A stretch of 35,354 bases of DNA from a virus. The notes beneath the pieces were generated by a model. The model did no database searches. It was not told the DNA's origin and was given only the letters and a program-made list of their open reading frames with translations. The position numbers and the translations under genes were made by a program. Shown here one piece after another: positions 1-7,510 of the stretch. The stretch lies in IMG/VR virus record IMGVR_UViG_3300025889_000422, positions 1 to 35,354 of that record. One strand, written 5' to 3'. Each line of letters opens with the position of its first letter. The stretch's first letter is position 1.

Positions 1-195
1 CGCGCTAATTGGTAAGCGATAAAATATTGCACCGTTTTCCATAATAGCATGGAAGAGTATACTACGACCTGTAAGAGCGCTAAGACCAAAGATAATGCAG
101 TCTTCAACTTCTCCATGATGTTTTTTACAATCATATAAATACTCTCTTCTTATTTGTGCATAGGTCGCTGGTATGTTTGCATTTAAATAAGCCAT
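1..195 (-). CDS. Partial conserved phage protein, N-terminal 65 residues
   Basis: An open frame starts at the ATG at 195-193 and runs off the left edge, so only the first 65 residues are visible. It begins MAYLNANIPATYAQIRREYL and continues through KKHHGEVEDCIIFGLSA, with no signal peptide or membrane segment. The start lies 2 bases after the polymerase stop codon (200-198), so it is the next gene of the leftward replication operon. I do not recognise the family with certainty. The gene is real judging by its tight spacing and lack of stops. Its position after a DNA polymerase would suit a replication or nucleotide-metabolism role, but the sequence does not show one. Confidence 0.7.
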   Translation of the reverse strand, partial: MAYLNANIPATYAQIRREYLYDCKKHHGEVEDCIIFGLSALTGRSILFHAIMENGAIFYRLPISA

Positions 196-197
196 AG

Positions 198-2054
198 TTA
201 ATCATGTATTTCACCCCAGTTATCACCATACTCATAGTCAACTTTATTAGGGACTTCTAGTGTAACAGCGTGTTCCATAATTTCAACGATCTTTTTAGCG
301 TGTGCTTCATCTTGAACAGATATATCTAGTTCATCATGTACTTGTATGTGTGGTATAATTCCTTCTTTGTATAATTCTAACATTGCTTTTTTAGTCATGT
401 CAGCAGCTGAACCCTGGATTAATTTATTAAGAGCCTTGTATGTATAAGCTCTTTTTATCCCCGGTCCATGTTCCGCCAACGCATCTTCATGAGTCATAGC
501 TTTATGCATACCGAAACTGTTAGGCTCCCACAGGTGAAACCTGCAAAGTCTGCCTAGCAATGTACGAATTTGTCCACGATCTTGTGCTCTGTTAGATGCT
601 TTGTCCATCAATTGTTTTACAAATGGTACACGTGAATGGTATGTATTAAATAAGTCAGCAGCTTTGTCCTTTGTTACTCCTAATTCTGCTTGTAATTTAC
701 CTTTACCCATACCATAGAAAAGACCCAAATTGATCGTTTTAGCCTGTGTTCTAGGTATATCAGCCATATCTGCTACAGTCTGGTGAAAGTCTGCGCTAGA
801 GTCGTTTGTATAAGCATCTATTACATCATATACAGACGGTAATTTGTACAAAGAAGCATAATGCACTACCAACCTAGGCTCTTGCTGAGAATAGTCAAAA
901 CAACCCCATGTATGGCCTTCCTCGGGTATAAATAATGACCTTATCTTAGGTCCAAGGTCTTTGTTTCTGGCTGGAATCTGCTGAAGGTTAGGATTCTGAT
1001 AAGAAAACCTTCCTGTAACCGTACCACCTCCTGCATTTCTTAACTGATTTATTTCTGCATGGATTCTACCTTTGTGTTCATAACTTATAATAGAATCTAA
1101 AAAAGTTGTGTGTGCTTTGTTGATCTCTCTTGCCTGCGCAATCATATTTACAACAGGGTGCTCGTGTTCTTGTAAAAAGTTTTTTGTAAAAGAAGGTGCC
1201 TCTGTCTTATCTGTTCTTGGATATTCTAATCTCAACATATCAAAAACCTCTGCAACAGATCTTGCGGCCCAGATTTGAGTATCAATATTAGTCTCCATTT
1301 TTATTTTATGTAGAAGGTTTTGTTCTGCTTTCTTAAATTCTTTTTTCATTTTGTGTGCACGTTCTACATCTACACGCACACCTTTGAATCTCATGTCAAC
1401 AAGACATGGAAACAGATCAGACTCCAGATCAAATATATCCTCTAAGTCCTGGTTAATAATTTCTTTTTTCATTTCTTGCCAAAGACCAAGGGTTACTTCA
1501 GCATCACGTTCAGCGTACGCACCAACATGCATTGAAGGTAGTTTGTACATTTCTGATTTAGGATTGATTCCCCATTCTGCTGCAGCTTCTGCAAGTGCGG
1601 ATTCGTTCTTACCATAACCAAGATAGTGCCATGATAAACTATTTAAATCATACCTAAATCTATTTTCATTAGTGACAGCTGCCGCTATCATTGTGCAGGC
1701 TATGTTACCATTTATTTTAAAGCCTAATGCTCTTAACCAACAGACATCATAAATAGCATTGTGAAAAACTTTTGTTGAAGGTGCTTCAAGTACATCTTTC
1801 AACCAAGATAAAACTTTAGCTCTGTCCATGTTACCACCACCTTCGTGAGCAATTGGAAAGTAGCCTTTGTAATGACTGGTCGCAACTGCAATACCTATAA
1901 CATCACCATTACCAATAACAGAACCAGATCCTTTTTTAATTAGGTCAGGGTCTTTTGTTTCTAAGTCAATTGCTATTTCATCTACATGACGTAGGTCAGG
2001 AAATTCAGTTGGTTTTAACCATTCGGTAGGTGCCTCAAATCTAGGTATCTTCAT
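198..2054 (-). CDS. polA: Family A DNA polymerase (Pol I-like) with 3'-5' exonuclease domain
   Basis: This 618-residue replicative DNA polymerase resembles other phage Pol I-type enzymes. The N-terminal proofreading exonuclease is intact: Exo I has D30 and E32 (AIDLET), Exo II is HNAIYD (98-103) and Exo III is YAERD (180-184). The polymerase domain has motif A GCFDYSQQEPR (384-394), motif B RTQAKTINLGLFYGMG (435-450) and motif C QVHDELD (571-577). There is no 5'-3' exonuclease domain, as is usual for phage enzymes. The residue matching E. coli Phe762 is Leu443, a variant known to be common in marine viral Pol I. The ATG overlaps the stop of the upstream 51-codon gene as ATGA and has a strong AGGGAGG ribosome binding site. 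The function is firm. Confidence 0.97.
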   Translation of the reverse strand: MKIPRFEAPTEWLKPTEFPDLRHVDEIAIDLETKDPDLIKKGSGSVIGNGDVIGIAVATSHYKGYFPIAHEGGGNMDRAKVLSWLKDVLEAPSTKVFHNAIYDVCWLRALGFKINGNIACTMIAAAVTNENRFRYDLNSLSWHYLGYGKNESALAEAAAEWGINPKSEMYKLPSMHVGAYAERDAEVTLGLWQEMKKEIINQDLEDIFDLESDLFPCLVDMRFKGVRVDVERAHKMKKEFKKAEQNLLHKIKMETNIDTQIWAARSVAEVFDMLRLEYPRTDKTEAPSFTKNFLQEHEHPVVNMIAQAREINKAHTTFLDSIISYEHKGRIHAEINQLRNAGGGTVTGRFSYQNPNLQQIPARNKDLGPKIRSLFIPEEGHTWGCFDYSQQEPRLVVHYASLYKLPSVYDVIDAYTNDSSADFHQTVADMADIPRTQAKTINLGLFYGMGKGKLQAELGVTKDKAADLFNTYHSRVPFVKQLMDKASNRAQDRGQIRTLLGRLCRFHLWEPNSFGMHKAMTHEDALAEHGPGIKRAYTYKALNKLIQGSAADMTKKAMLELYKEGIIPHIQVHDELDISVQDEAHAKKIVEIMEHAVTLEVPNKVDYEYGDNWGEIHD

Positions 2055-2206
2055 TCGTCTTCTTCCTCCCTTAGTTTTTTCTCTTCTTCAAAACCTTCCA
2101 TTAGTTCTTCATGCAGAGTTTTTTCTTTTTTAAATATTTCATCGAAACGTTTACGATACGTATCGTTAGATGGTCTTGACCTTCCGTCAAACTTTTCTTT
2201 TTTCAT
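2051..2206 (-). CDS. Small charged protein, 51 residues, unknown function
   Basis: A 51-codon frame runs from ATG at 2206-2204 to TGA at 2053-2051. The product begins MKKEKFDGRSRPSNDTYRKR and ends in a strongly acidic helix-like tail (GFEEEKKLREEEDE). Two points support it. Its TGA overlaps the polymerase ATG in the ATGA arrangement typical of coupled genes, and without it there would be an unexplained 130-base gap in a genome with almost no gaps. It overlaps the preceding 65-residue gene by 20 bases. It has no recognisable domain. It may be a replication accessory peptide, or it may serve mainly to couple translation to the polymerase gene. Confidence 0.6.
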   Translation of the reverse strand: MKKEKFDGRSRPSNDTYRKRFDEIFKKEKTLHEELMEGFEEEKKLREEEDE

Positions 2207-2384
2207 AAATATATTTATCTTCTATTAGTTTATTTAACTTATCTTTATTACTAAAAGCATACAAAGATGCATGTCGGTCTTTCGGAAATATTTCCCAACT
2301 AACTAATCTTGGATAAATTTCTAGATCAAACTTATATTTTTTATCCACTACAATAGTTTTATTTATTTTTGCTTTTGCCGGCAT
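2187..2384 (-). CDS. Hypothetical basic protein, 65 residues
   Basis: This short lysine-rich protein begins MPAKAKINKTIVVDKKYKFD and contains LEIYPRLVSWEIFP followed by a KLNKLIEDKYIYEKRKV tail. The start is preceded by AAAGGA at a suitable distance. It overlaps the upstream DUF3310 gene by 26 bases and the downstream 51-codon gene by 20 bases, which is normal for this packed operon. I do not recognise the family. No metal-binding, signal or membrane motif is visible. Its place between DUF3310 and the polymerase suggests an early or replication-phase protein. Confidence 0.65.
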   Translation of the reverse strand: MPAKAKINKTIVVDKKYKFDLEIYPRLVSWEIFPKDRHASLYAFSNKDKLNKLIEDKYIYEKRKV

Positions 2385-2619
2385 TTGTATCCTTTATCTT
2401 TTTAATTTCTAGTTCACAGTAGTGTTTGATCTTCTCTAAATCTTCTATACCATTCTTGTGTAAATATCTACAAACATATTTCACAACGTTGCCCTGAAAA
2501 AATGATAAATTATTTTTTGAAATAAATTCGTAGGGTTGAATATAAAAATCCTTGTAGTGAGATCCTCCAATTTGCTTATCTTGTGGAAATGCTTCTTTAA
2601 ATAAGTCCTTCGACGTCAT
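2359..2619 (-). CDS. DUF3310 family protein
   Basis: This 86-residue protein matches the DUF3310 pattern often found in phages: KQIGGSHYKDFYIQPYEFI near the start, then NVVKYVCRYLHKNGIEDLEK. The family is sometimes labelled SaV-like or a putative nucleotide kinase, but no kinase P-loop is visible and its activity is unproven. I choose the ATG at 2619, giving MTSKDLFKEAFPQ, over an ATG at 2652. A GGAGG site sits 9 bases upstream of it, and the longer form would only add residues inside the helicase gene. It still overlaps the helicase 3' end by 23 bases. Confidence 0.82.
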   Translation of the reverse strand: MTSKDLFKEAFPQDKQIGGSHYKDFYIQPYEFISKNNLSFFQGNVVKYVCRYLHKNGIEDLEKIKHYCELEIKKIKDTNAGKSKNK

Positions 2620-4090
2620 AACCTTGATCCTCCTTTTTTGCTGACATGACATAAAGATTTTGTTTTGTACGTGTTACTCCAACATACCAAACTCTATGTT
2701 CTTCATCTTGTTTTTCCGGACTCTTTTCTACAGAGTCTCTGATTGTTTTAGTATTATCTAACATTAACAATACATTGTCAGCTTCTCCACCTTTTGCTGA
2801 GTGTATTGTAGATAATTTTATTCTAGGAGGTTTGTTTAATTCCTCTCCATTACTTAACATTTCCCTTATGTATAAACATTCTTCATAGTCTGATTGAAAC
2901 ACATCATACCAGGGTGTGTCTTTACTAAATCCAAATTCTGTTAAATCATACATTTTTTCTTCTGTAATTTCTGTATCTGTTCCAGTATATTCAAATATAT
3001 CTTTTACTTCTGCTAAAGATAAGTCATCTCCTTTGGTCCAACGAGTATAATTTAAAATTGTTTTAAACAAAGTTATCTTATAACTTTTACGATCTTGAAA
3101 CTCAAAATAAATACCACGTTCTTTTAATGTAGGTTTAAGTCTATTTAATTTATCATTGTATCTTGCTAGTACTAACCATGTCCCCTGATCAAGTGGTGCA
3201 TCTTCTGTGCTATAGATATAATTTACAGTACCCTCTTCTTCTCTAGCACTCCAACTTTTTTGTATTCTCCTATCGTCTGGTATTTGTTTTAAAATATTAT
3301 CTGCAAGATTTTGTACGAGTTGTGGAACCCTGTAAGATTGTGGCAAAATTATGTCTTTCTTTGAAACTTCCTGCTGAAATTTTTTTACATCTGCGCCTGC
3401 CCAACCATAAATTGCTTGATCATCATCACCTGCTAGTATAACATATTTGCTATTTTCCTTGATAATATTGAACATTTTCCACTGTATCGGTGATAAATCC
3501 TGTGCTTCATCAACAAATGCTACATCATATTTTGGACACAATCCGGACACAATAAATTTCTCAATCATATCTGTAAAATCTATCAGACCATATGATTGCT
3601 TATAGTTATCTACTTCATCAGAGATTATTTCTAATAATCTTTTATCCATGTCTTGTGAATACATATCGGTATTGTATTCTTCTTCTGCAGTTATGTTTTT
3701 TATTCTAGCTGCATTTATTAAATTAAAATATTCGCTATCAGAATTTATAAAACCTGTGTTCTCTTCACCACGAGAGTAAACGGTAACTTCAATACCAAGA
3801 GTCCTACCTATATCTTCGTAGTGTTCGTCCTGCATAACCTGAGCTTTCTTCATACCCAACTGAGTAAATGCTAAAGAGTGCAGTGTTCTAAAATGTTTTA
3901 AATCTTTTTTCTGAAATGCTGTGTGATAGTCTAACATTCTATCGACAGCTTCGTTTGCAGCTTTCTTTGTAAACGCAAAGTATCCTATTTTATCTACAGG
4001 TGTACCTAGTTTTAAAAATGTCTTAACATACTTTAATAGTTTAGTTGTCTTCCCCGTTCCCGGAGGCCCGAATAATTTTCTACTGATCAT
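2597..4090 (-). CDS. UvrD/PcrA-like superfamily 1 DNA helicase
   Basis: This is a compact 497-residue SF1A helicase, shorter than bacterial UvrD or PcrA (about 700 residues). Visible motifs are Walker A GPPGTGKTT (8-16), motif Ia-like YFAFTKKAANEAV (37-49), Walker B FVDEAQD (192-198), motif III GDDDQAIYGWAGAD (221-234), motif IV LPQSYR (249-254), motif V STIHSAKGGEADNV and motif VI VWYVGVTRTKQNL (467-479). All ATPase residues are present, so it should be an active 3'-5' translocase. Its ATG overlaps the primase stop (ATGA, 4 bases), so the two are probably translated together. No DnaB-type helicase is seen here, so this may be the replicative unwinding enzyme. That role is inferred. Confidence 0.95.
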   Translation of the reverse strand: MISRKLFGPPGTGKTTKLLKYVKTFLKLGTPVDKIGYFAFTKKAANEAVDRMLDYHTAFQKKDLKHFRTLHSLAFTQLGMKKAQVMQDEHYEDIGRTLGIEVTVYSRGEENTGFINSDSEYFNLINAARIKNITAEEEYNTDMYSQDMDKRLLEIISDEVDNYKQSYGLIDFTDMIEKFIVSGLCPKYDVAFVDEAQDLSPIQWKMFNIIKENSKYVILAGDDDQAIYGWAGADVKKFQQEVSKKDIILPQSYRVPQLVQNLADNILKQIPDDRRIQKSWSAREEEGTVNYIYSTEDAPLDQGTWLVLARYNDKLNRLKPTLKERGIYFEFQDRKSYKITLFKTILNYTRWTKGDDLSLAEVKDIFEYTGTDTEITEEKMYDLTEFGFSKDTPWYDVFQSDYEECLYIREMLSNGEELNKPPRIKLSTIHSAKGGEADNVLLMLDNTKTIRDSVEKSPEKQDEEHRVWYVGVTRTKQNLYVMSAKKEDQGYDVEGLI

Positions 4091-5718
4091 AGTATATCCG
4101 TCTTATGTTTTGTTTTAGTGTGATGTATAGGTACTTCCTCAAAAGTTTTTATATTAATCTGTATTATATTTTTTGTTGATGAGTTGTACTCACCAGTTTT
4201 TTTCGATGGATATCTTTTCTGTTCTAAAAATTCTATTTCACAATCCTGGTATGTAATCTGCATCATACGTCCGGTTTTATCTTCACTGTATTTCCAGTTC
4301 TTTGCTTTTAGTTTGTCATAAAATTTTTCAAACTTAAAGTATGCATAGTCACCTTCAATTAATACTGATCCAGTTTTAAATGCAGCATCACTGGTAGCCT
4401 TAGGTCCATTTATTTTTGCATGTATAACATCGTGTAGTTTTTCTTTTGGTGATGTACCTACTGGTGGTAACACAACTTTTTGTGTTGTGTATAGTGCATC
4501 CATAACAACTTGTTCCTCTTCACCTTTAATTAATGGTGGAAAAAATCCTGCAGCTTTTGATATTGCATTTCTTCTTTTACGTTGATCATTTAAATGTTCT
4601 ACAGTTCTACAGTGTACTGTAGCTGTGCTGATACCATCTGGTTTTGTTACATCAAATTCATATTCTGGTTCTGGATCTAAGTCTATCTTTTTTAAATTAG
4701 TTAATACGGGATAAGAACCTTTTGCTCCACGCAAGACTCCAAACTTTTTCTTAACACAAATACCTTTTTTACAATGCTCGCTAAGTGGACTTTCAGTACA
4801 AGTATAACCCTTGCTACTTCTATTCCATGATTTTACTTTTTGTCCTAAAAACTTTTTATCCCATGCATTAGCATGTATACCTGAAAAATATTTTACAGGT
4901 GCATTCATAACTTTCTGCTCCCAACTGTCAGGATATTTCATCTTAACCATGACATGATAGTTGTACATAAACCTATCTTTACCATCAAACTTTTCTTGAT
5001 TTGCTACTTTAGATATTGCTGCTAGACATGGTGGACCTTCTATAAATTCTTCGTCAACACCTTCCATACTCTTGCTTTCGATTCCTTCGGTAATTTCTTT
5101 CAGTCTTTCTTTGTTAACCAGATTTGCACTAATCACTTCTATGAATTGGTCCAAAGTAAATTTTGTACCATCAACGTTTAAAGCCTTACGCTCCTCGCCG
5201 AAGTAGGGTAGATTTATAAATTGTCCTGGTCGTAGTTGACCTGTCTCACTATCTTTTGTTAACTGTGTTTGTTTTGGAAATATTTCTGTATCTTGTTTAA
5301 GTCCAAACAAAGATAATAAGTTTGTTAGAAATGATTTGATTAGTGATGCATCTGTAAATTTATCCATGAATAAAAATAAATGCAAACCACCACTTTTAGA
5401 TTCGACCGGTAGTAAAGGTAGATCGTACTGTTGTATTATATCTATATAATCTTTTTTATTAAAACTAGAGTAGTCTTTTGGGTCTATGTCTATAACACCA
5501 AATTTTACTTCTGAGTCTTCTGTACAGGGTTGTATACCAATAGATAGCTCACCTTTTATATGTTGCTGATAAATATCGTTAGTAAGTTCCTCAAAGTTCC
5601 ATCTGTATACAGGTTTCTTTTTACCTGTTTCAGAATCTACTTTGGAATCTTGGTGATTAAAGTCAGCTACACCATAAGCATTCCTGTATCCGTTAAAATA
5701 TTCTATGTATCTTTCCAT
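4087..5718 (-). CDS. Archaeo-eukaryotic-type primase (AEP) with C-terminal cysteine domain
   Basis: This 543-residue protein carries the AEP catalytic core: motif I GVIDIDPKDY with D77 and D79, motif II ESKSGGLHLFLF with H113, and motif III TEIFPK around E145. This resembles the primase domain known from TOTE systems and many phages. A second region has four cysteines: C231 in EGPPCLAAIS, then C307, C316 and C321 in GYTCTESPLSEHCKKGIC. This spacing recalls the iron-sulfur domain of the primase large subunit (PriL). The far C-terminus is basic and ends HHTKTKHKTDIL. The ATG at 5718 is the first possible start, because a TAA lies in frame upstream. No close ribosome binding site is seen, and a GC-rich hairpin sits just upstream. 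Confidence 0.88.
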   Translation of the reverse strand: MERYIEYFNGYRNAYGVADFNHQDSKVDSETGKKKPVYRWNFEELTNDIYQQHIKGELSIGIQPCTEDSEVKFGVIDIDPKDYSSFNKKDYIDIIQQYDLPLLPVESKSGGLHLFLFMDKFTDASLIKSFLTNLLSLFGLKQDTEIFPKQTQLTKDSETGQLRPGQFINLPYFGEERKALNVDGTKFTLDQFIEVISANLVNKERLKEITEGIESKSMEGVDEEFIEGPPCLAAISKVANQEKFDGKDRFMYNYHVMVKMKYPDSWEQKVMNAPVKYFSGIHANAWDKKFLGQKVKSWNRSSKGYTCTESPLSEHCKKGICVKKKFGVLRGAKGSYPVLTNLKKIDLDPEPEYEFDVTKPDGISTATVHCRTVEHLNDQRKRRNAISKAAGFFPPLIKGEEEQVVMDALYTTQKVVLPPVGTSPKEKLHDVIHAKINGPKATSDAAFKTGSVLIEGDYAYFKFEKFYDKLKAKNWKYSEDKTGRMMQITYQDCEIEFLEQKRYPSKKTGEYNSSTKNIIQINIKTFEEVPIHHTKTKHKTDIL

Positions 5719-5730
5719 AATAACTGTTTC

Positions 5731-5762
5731 TGTGGGCCCTCCACTCTCGCTTTAGGCCCACA
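5731..5762 (-). promoter_or_regulatory. Intergenic GC-rich hairpin upstream of the primase
   Basis: Arms TGTGGGCC and GGCCCACA form an 8-base-pair stem around a 16-base loop in the 67-base gap between the 253-residue gene and the primase. On the minus-strand RNA it ends 12 bases before the primase ATG. There is no U-tract after it, so it is more likely an RNA processing, attenuation or stability element than a simple rho-independent terminator. The base of the stem (UGUGG/CCACA) is shared with the hairpins at 33387 and 34387. Confidence 0.55.
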
Positions 5763-5785
5763 CTGTGCACATATTCCAAAAGGAA

Positions 5786-6547
5786 TTATATAATGCTAGC
5801 TTGGTCCTTAGGTTTTTCTTCACCATGTTTAGCTTTAACACTTCCTTTAGAAATGCTATCGCTGAAACCTTTAGCTTGATCGTAAAGACCTTTTTCAGTT
5901 ACTGGGCCAACTTTACTTACTTCCCAACCAAACCAAGTGCCTTTATCGTTCGACATTTGAGTAGTCTTTAGTTTGTAAATGTGGCTGAAAGATGCCGGTG
6001 TAAACATTCCGTTCGCACCCTTCATCTTGATTCCAGACATCATTGAGTTCCACTTTCTACTAATTTTTAATTGAGTAGATTTCATAGAGATCAACGCTGT
6101 CGATGGACTATCTCCCGCTACTATAACAAAGTGAGATGCAGTCTTCTCGATGTAATTACCATTAGGTAATCTATCTTTGTAGTTTGCATCCGGTGTTGTT
6201 TTGGACATGATATCAGATGATGAATCATAGATTGCAACTGGTGCACCTAATCCTTCTCCTCTATCTTTCCATTCTATGTACTCCAACTTATAAAAGCATG
6301 GAATTACATTTATACCTTTTACTCCGTCATAGAGTTCTCCAGAAACAGAATTGAATATCATTCCTGGTTCTGCACCCTCAACATACTTACCATCACGTTT
6401 GTTAACTTCTGGTGAAAGTTGTCCTAGGATTTTTAGAAAAGGTAAGGCAAGATCTTCTTGACCTATTGCACCTAAACCTTTTGCTGCATCATCTTCAAAC
6501 ATATTTGCTGGAAGTGGTGCAGACTTTTTCTCTGTTACTTGGTTCAT
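5786..6547 (-). CDS. Conserved phage replication-module protein, unknown function
   Basis: This 253-residue soluble protein begins MNQVTEKKSAPLPANMFEDD and contains EDLALPFLKILGQLSPEVNK and EGAEPGMIFNSVSGELYDGV. It looks like a globular beta-rich protein with a flexible charged tail (KAKHGEEKPKDQASII). Proteins with this N-terminal pattern are familiar from marine phages but have no proven function. Its place beside the primase, and an acidic or polar tail as in single-strand DNA-binding proteins, make an SSB-like role possible. I see no diagnostic motif for that. The start has AAGGAGT 9 bases upstream. It follows the 184-residue gene with a 2-base gap. Confidence 0.8.
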   Translation of the reverse strand: MNQVTEKKSAPLPANMFEDDAAKGLGAIGQEDLALPFLKILGQLSPEVNKRDGKYVEGAEPGMIFNSVSGELYDGVKGINVIPCFYKLEYIEWKDRGEGLGAPVAIYDSSSDIMSKTTPDANYKDRLPNGNYIEKTASHFVIVAGDSPSTALISMKSTQLKISRKWNSMMSGIKMKGANGMFTPASFSHIYKLKTTQMSNDKGTWFGWEVSKVGPVTEKGLYDQAKGFSDSISKGSVKAKHGEEKPKDQASII

Positions 6548-6549
6548 GT

Positions 6550-7104
6550 TTATTTACTCCTTGTTACTTTGGTTCGGTTTCCTGCGAACACGTTAAATAG
6601 ATCAGAGGGCATTTCTTGTCCAGACTCAAGACGCTCTCTGACCAATGCTTTTAGAGTCATTGGTTCGACCTTAAGTTTCTGGACAGGTTCAAACCCTTGA
6701 CCCTTTGCAAGGGTCGCATAACTGCTAGCCTTGTTATCTTCGTTACGACCAAAGGAAACTATGATCTCATTTTTAATAAGATCACCTAGGCCGTTTTCTC
6801 GAAGCCATGTGTAGGCTGCTTCTTTATTAGCTACTGTAATAGAAGCGCCATAAACTGGTTTAACTTCAACTGAAGAACCATCTGCTAGTTTCAATGTAGA
6901 GATATTCATCTCCTGCATCATGGTAGGTATAACCTCACCTGAAACTAGATCGATATGTCTTTTCAGTTCTTTTAATTCTTTTTCTTTTTTTTCAAGACTG
7001 TCCTCTAATTCTTTTAGTTTGACAACTTGATCTGATAATGATTTTGCATCATTTACTGAATCCAGATCTTCTCTTTGATCTGCTTCAAAGTTTATGTTAC
7101 TCAT
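6550..7104 (-). CDS. Conserved phage protein with N-terminal coiled coil
   Basis: This 184-residue protein has a heptad-rich helix at about residues 22-55 (VVKLKELEDSLEKKEKELKE), then a globular part with ISTLKLADGSSVEVKPVYGA and AAYTWLRENGLGDLIKNE. The C-terminus, DLFNVFAGNRTKVTRSK, is basic and may touch nucleic acid. The type recurs in marine phage replication modules without an assigned function. The coiled coil followed by a small domain loosely recalls Gam-like nuclease inhibitors, but sequence alone does not establish that. The ATG overlaps the end of the upstream gene by 8 bases and has AAGGA upstream. Confidence 0.78.
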   Translation of the reverse strand: MSNINFEADQREDLDSVNDAKSLSDQVVKLKELEDSLEKKEKELKELKRHIDLVSGEVIPTMMQEMNISTLKLADGSSVEVKPVYGASITVANKEAAYTWLRENGLGDLIKNEIIVSFGRNEDNKASSYATLAKGQGFEPVQKLKVEPMTLKALVRERLESGQEMPSDLFNVFAGNRTKVTRSK

Positions 7105-7453
7105 CTATTTTTCCTTTCTCGTATAAATTAATTTTAATAGGATAGTATTGTCTTTCTTGTCTATCCCATTTGAGTAAATTGTATTTGCCGTTTGTAATAT
7201 CAGATACAATAGAACATGCAACACCTATAATTGCAGGATCACCTGTTAACAATAAATAATCTTCAGGTTTAAAATCTTTTAAAAGTTTTCTTAATTTAAA
7301 AATTAATGGACCTGGAGAAAAAATTATTTGTGAAAGTTCTGGTAACAACGATACTACTTCACCGTATTTTCTAGCACCTACAATATTTATTTTAGGTGTT
7401 CCAGCTTTTGTACCAGGCACGTCTTGTACTAAATAAACTATTCTTTCTGACAT
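7097..7453 (-). CDS. Conserved early phage protein, 118 residues, unknown function
   Basis: The product begins MSERIVYLVQDVPGTKAGTP, with KINIVGARKYGEVVSLLPEL and a conserved-looking DYLLLTGDPAIIGVACSIV stretch followed by LLKWDRQERQYYPIKINLY. It is probably a small alpha/beta protein, and I cannot name a family. An ATG lies 18 bases upstream at 7471, but that position is inside the likely -10/-35 region of the minus-strand promoter, so I choose 7453. The resulting mRNA would have almost no leader, and I see no ribosome binding site. It is the first gene of the leftward replication operon. Confidence 0.75.
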   Translation of the reverse strand: MSERIVYLVQDVPGTKAGTPKINIVGARKYGEVVSLLPELSQIIFSPGPLIFKLRKLLKDFKPEDYLLLTGDPAIIGVACSIVSDITNGKYNLLKWDRQERQYYPIKINLYEKGKIDE

Positions 7454-7481
7454 TGACAAAAGATATAACATCGATTATATA
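7453..7481 (+). promoter_or_regulatory. Sigma70-type promoter for the SNF2 helicase
   Basis: A consensus -35 TTGACA (7453-7458) and a -10 TATATA (7476-7481) are separated by exactly 17 bases. Transcription would start near 7488, giving a leader of about 23 bases before the helicase ATG at 7511. This is the best plus-strand promoter I see in the window, placed exactly where the only rightward genes begin. Confidence 0.7.
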
Positions 7482-7489
7482 GAAGTCAA
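7462..7489 (-). promoter_or_regulatory. Candidate sigma70-type promoter for the leftward replication operon
   Basis: On the minus strand, TTGACT (7489-7484) is followed after 16 bases by TATATC (7467-7462). The predicted start of transcription is near 7455, directly at the ATG at 7453. It overlaps the plus-strand promoter almost completely. An alternative -10, TATAAT (7479-7474), is perfect but has a weak -35. Confidence 0.5.
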
Positions 7490-7510
7490 TACAGAAAGAA
7501 GAAAAATATT

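Noticed and set aside
5708-5790. A short open stretch upstream of the primase with a CAQCGPKA zinc-finger-like sequence
   Set aside because: The frame begins after a TAG and has no ATG, GTG or TTG before the motif. It is only about 28 codons and overlaps the hairpin, so I cannot support it as a gene.
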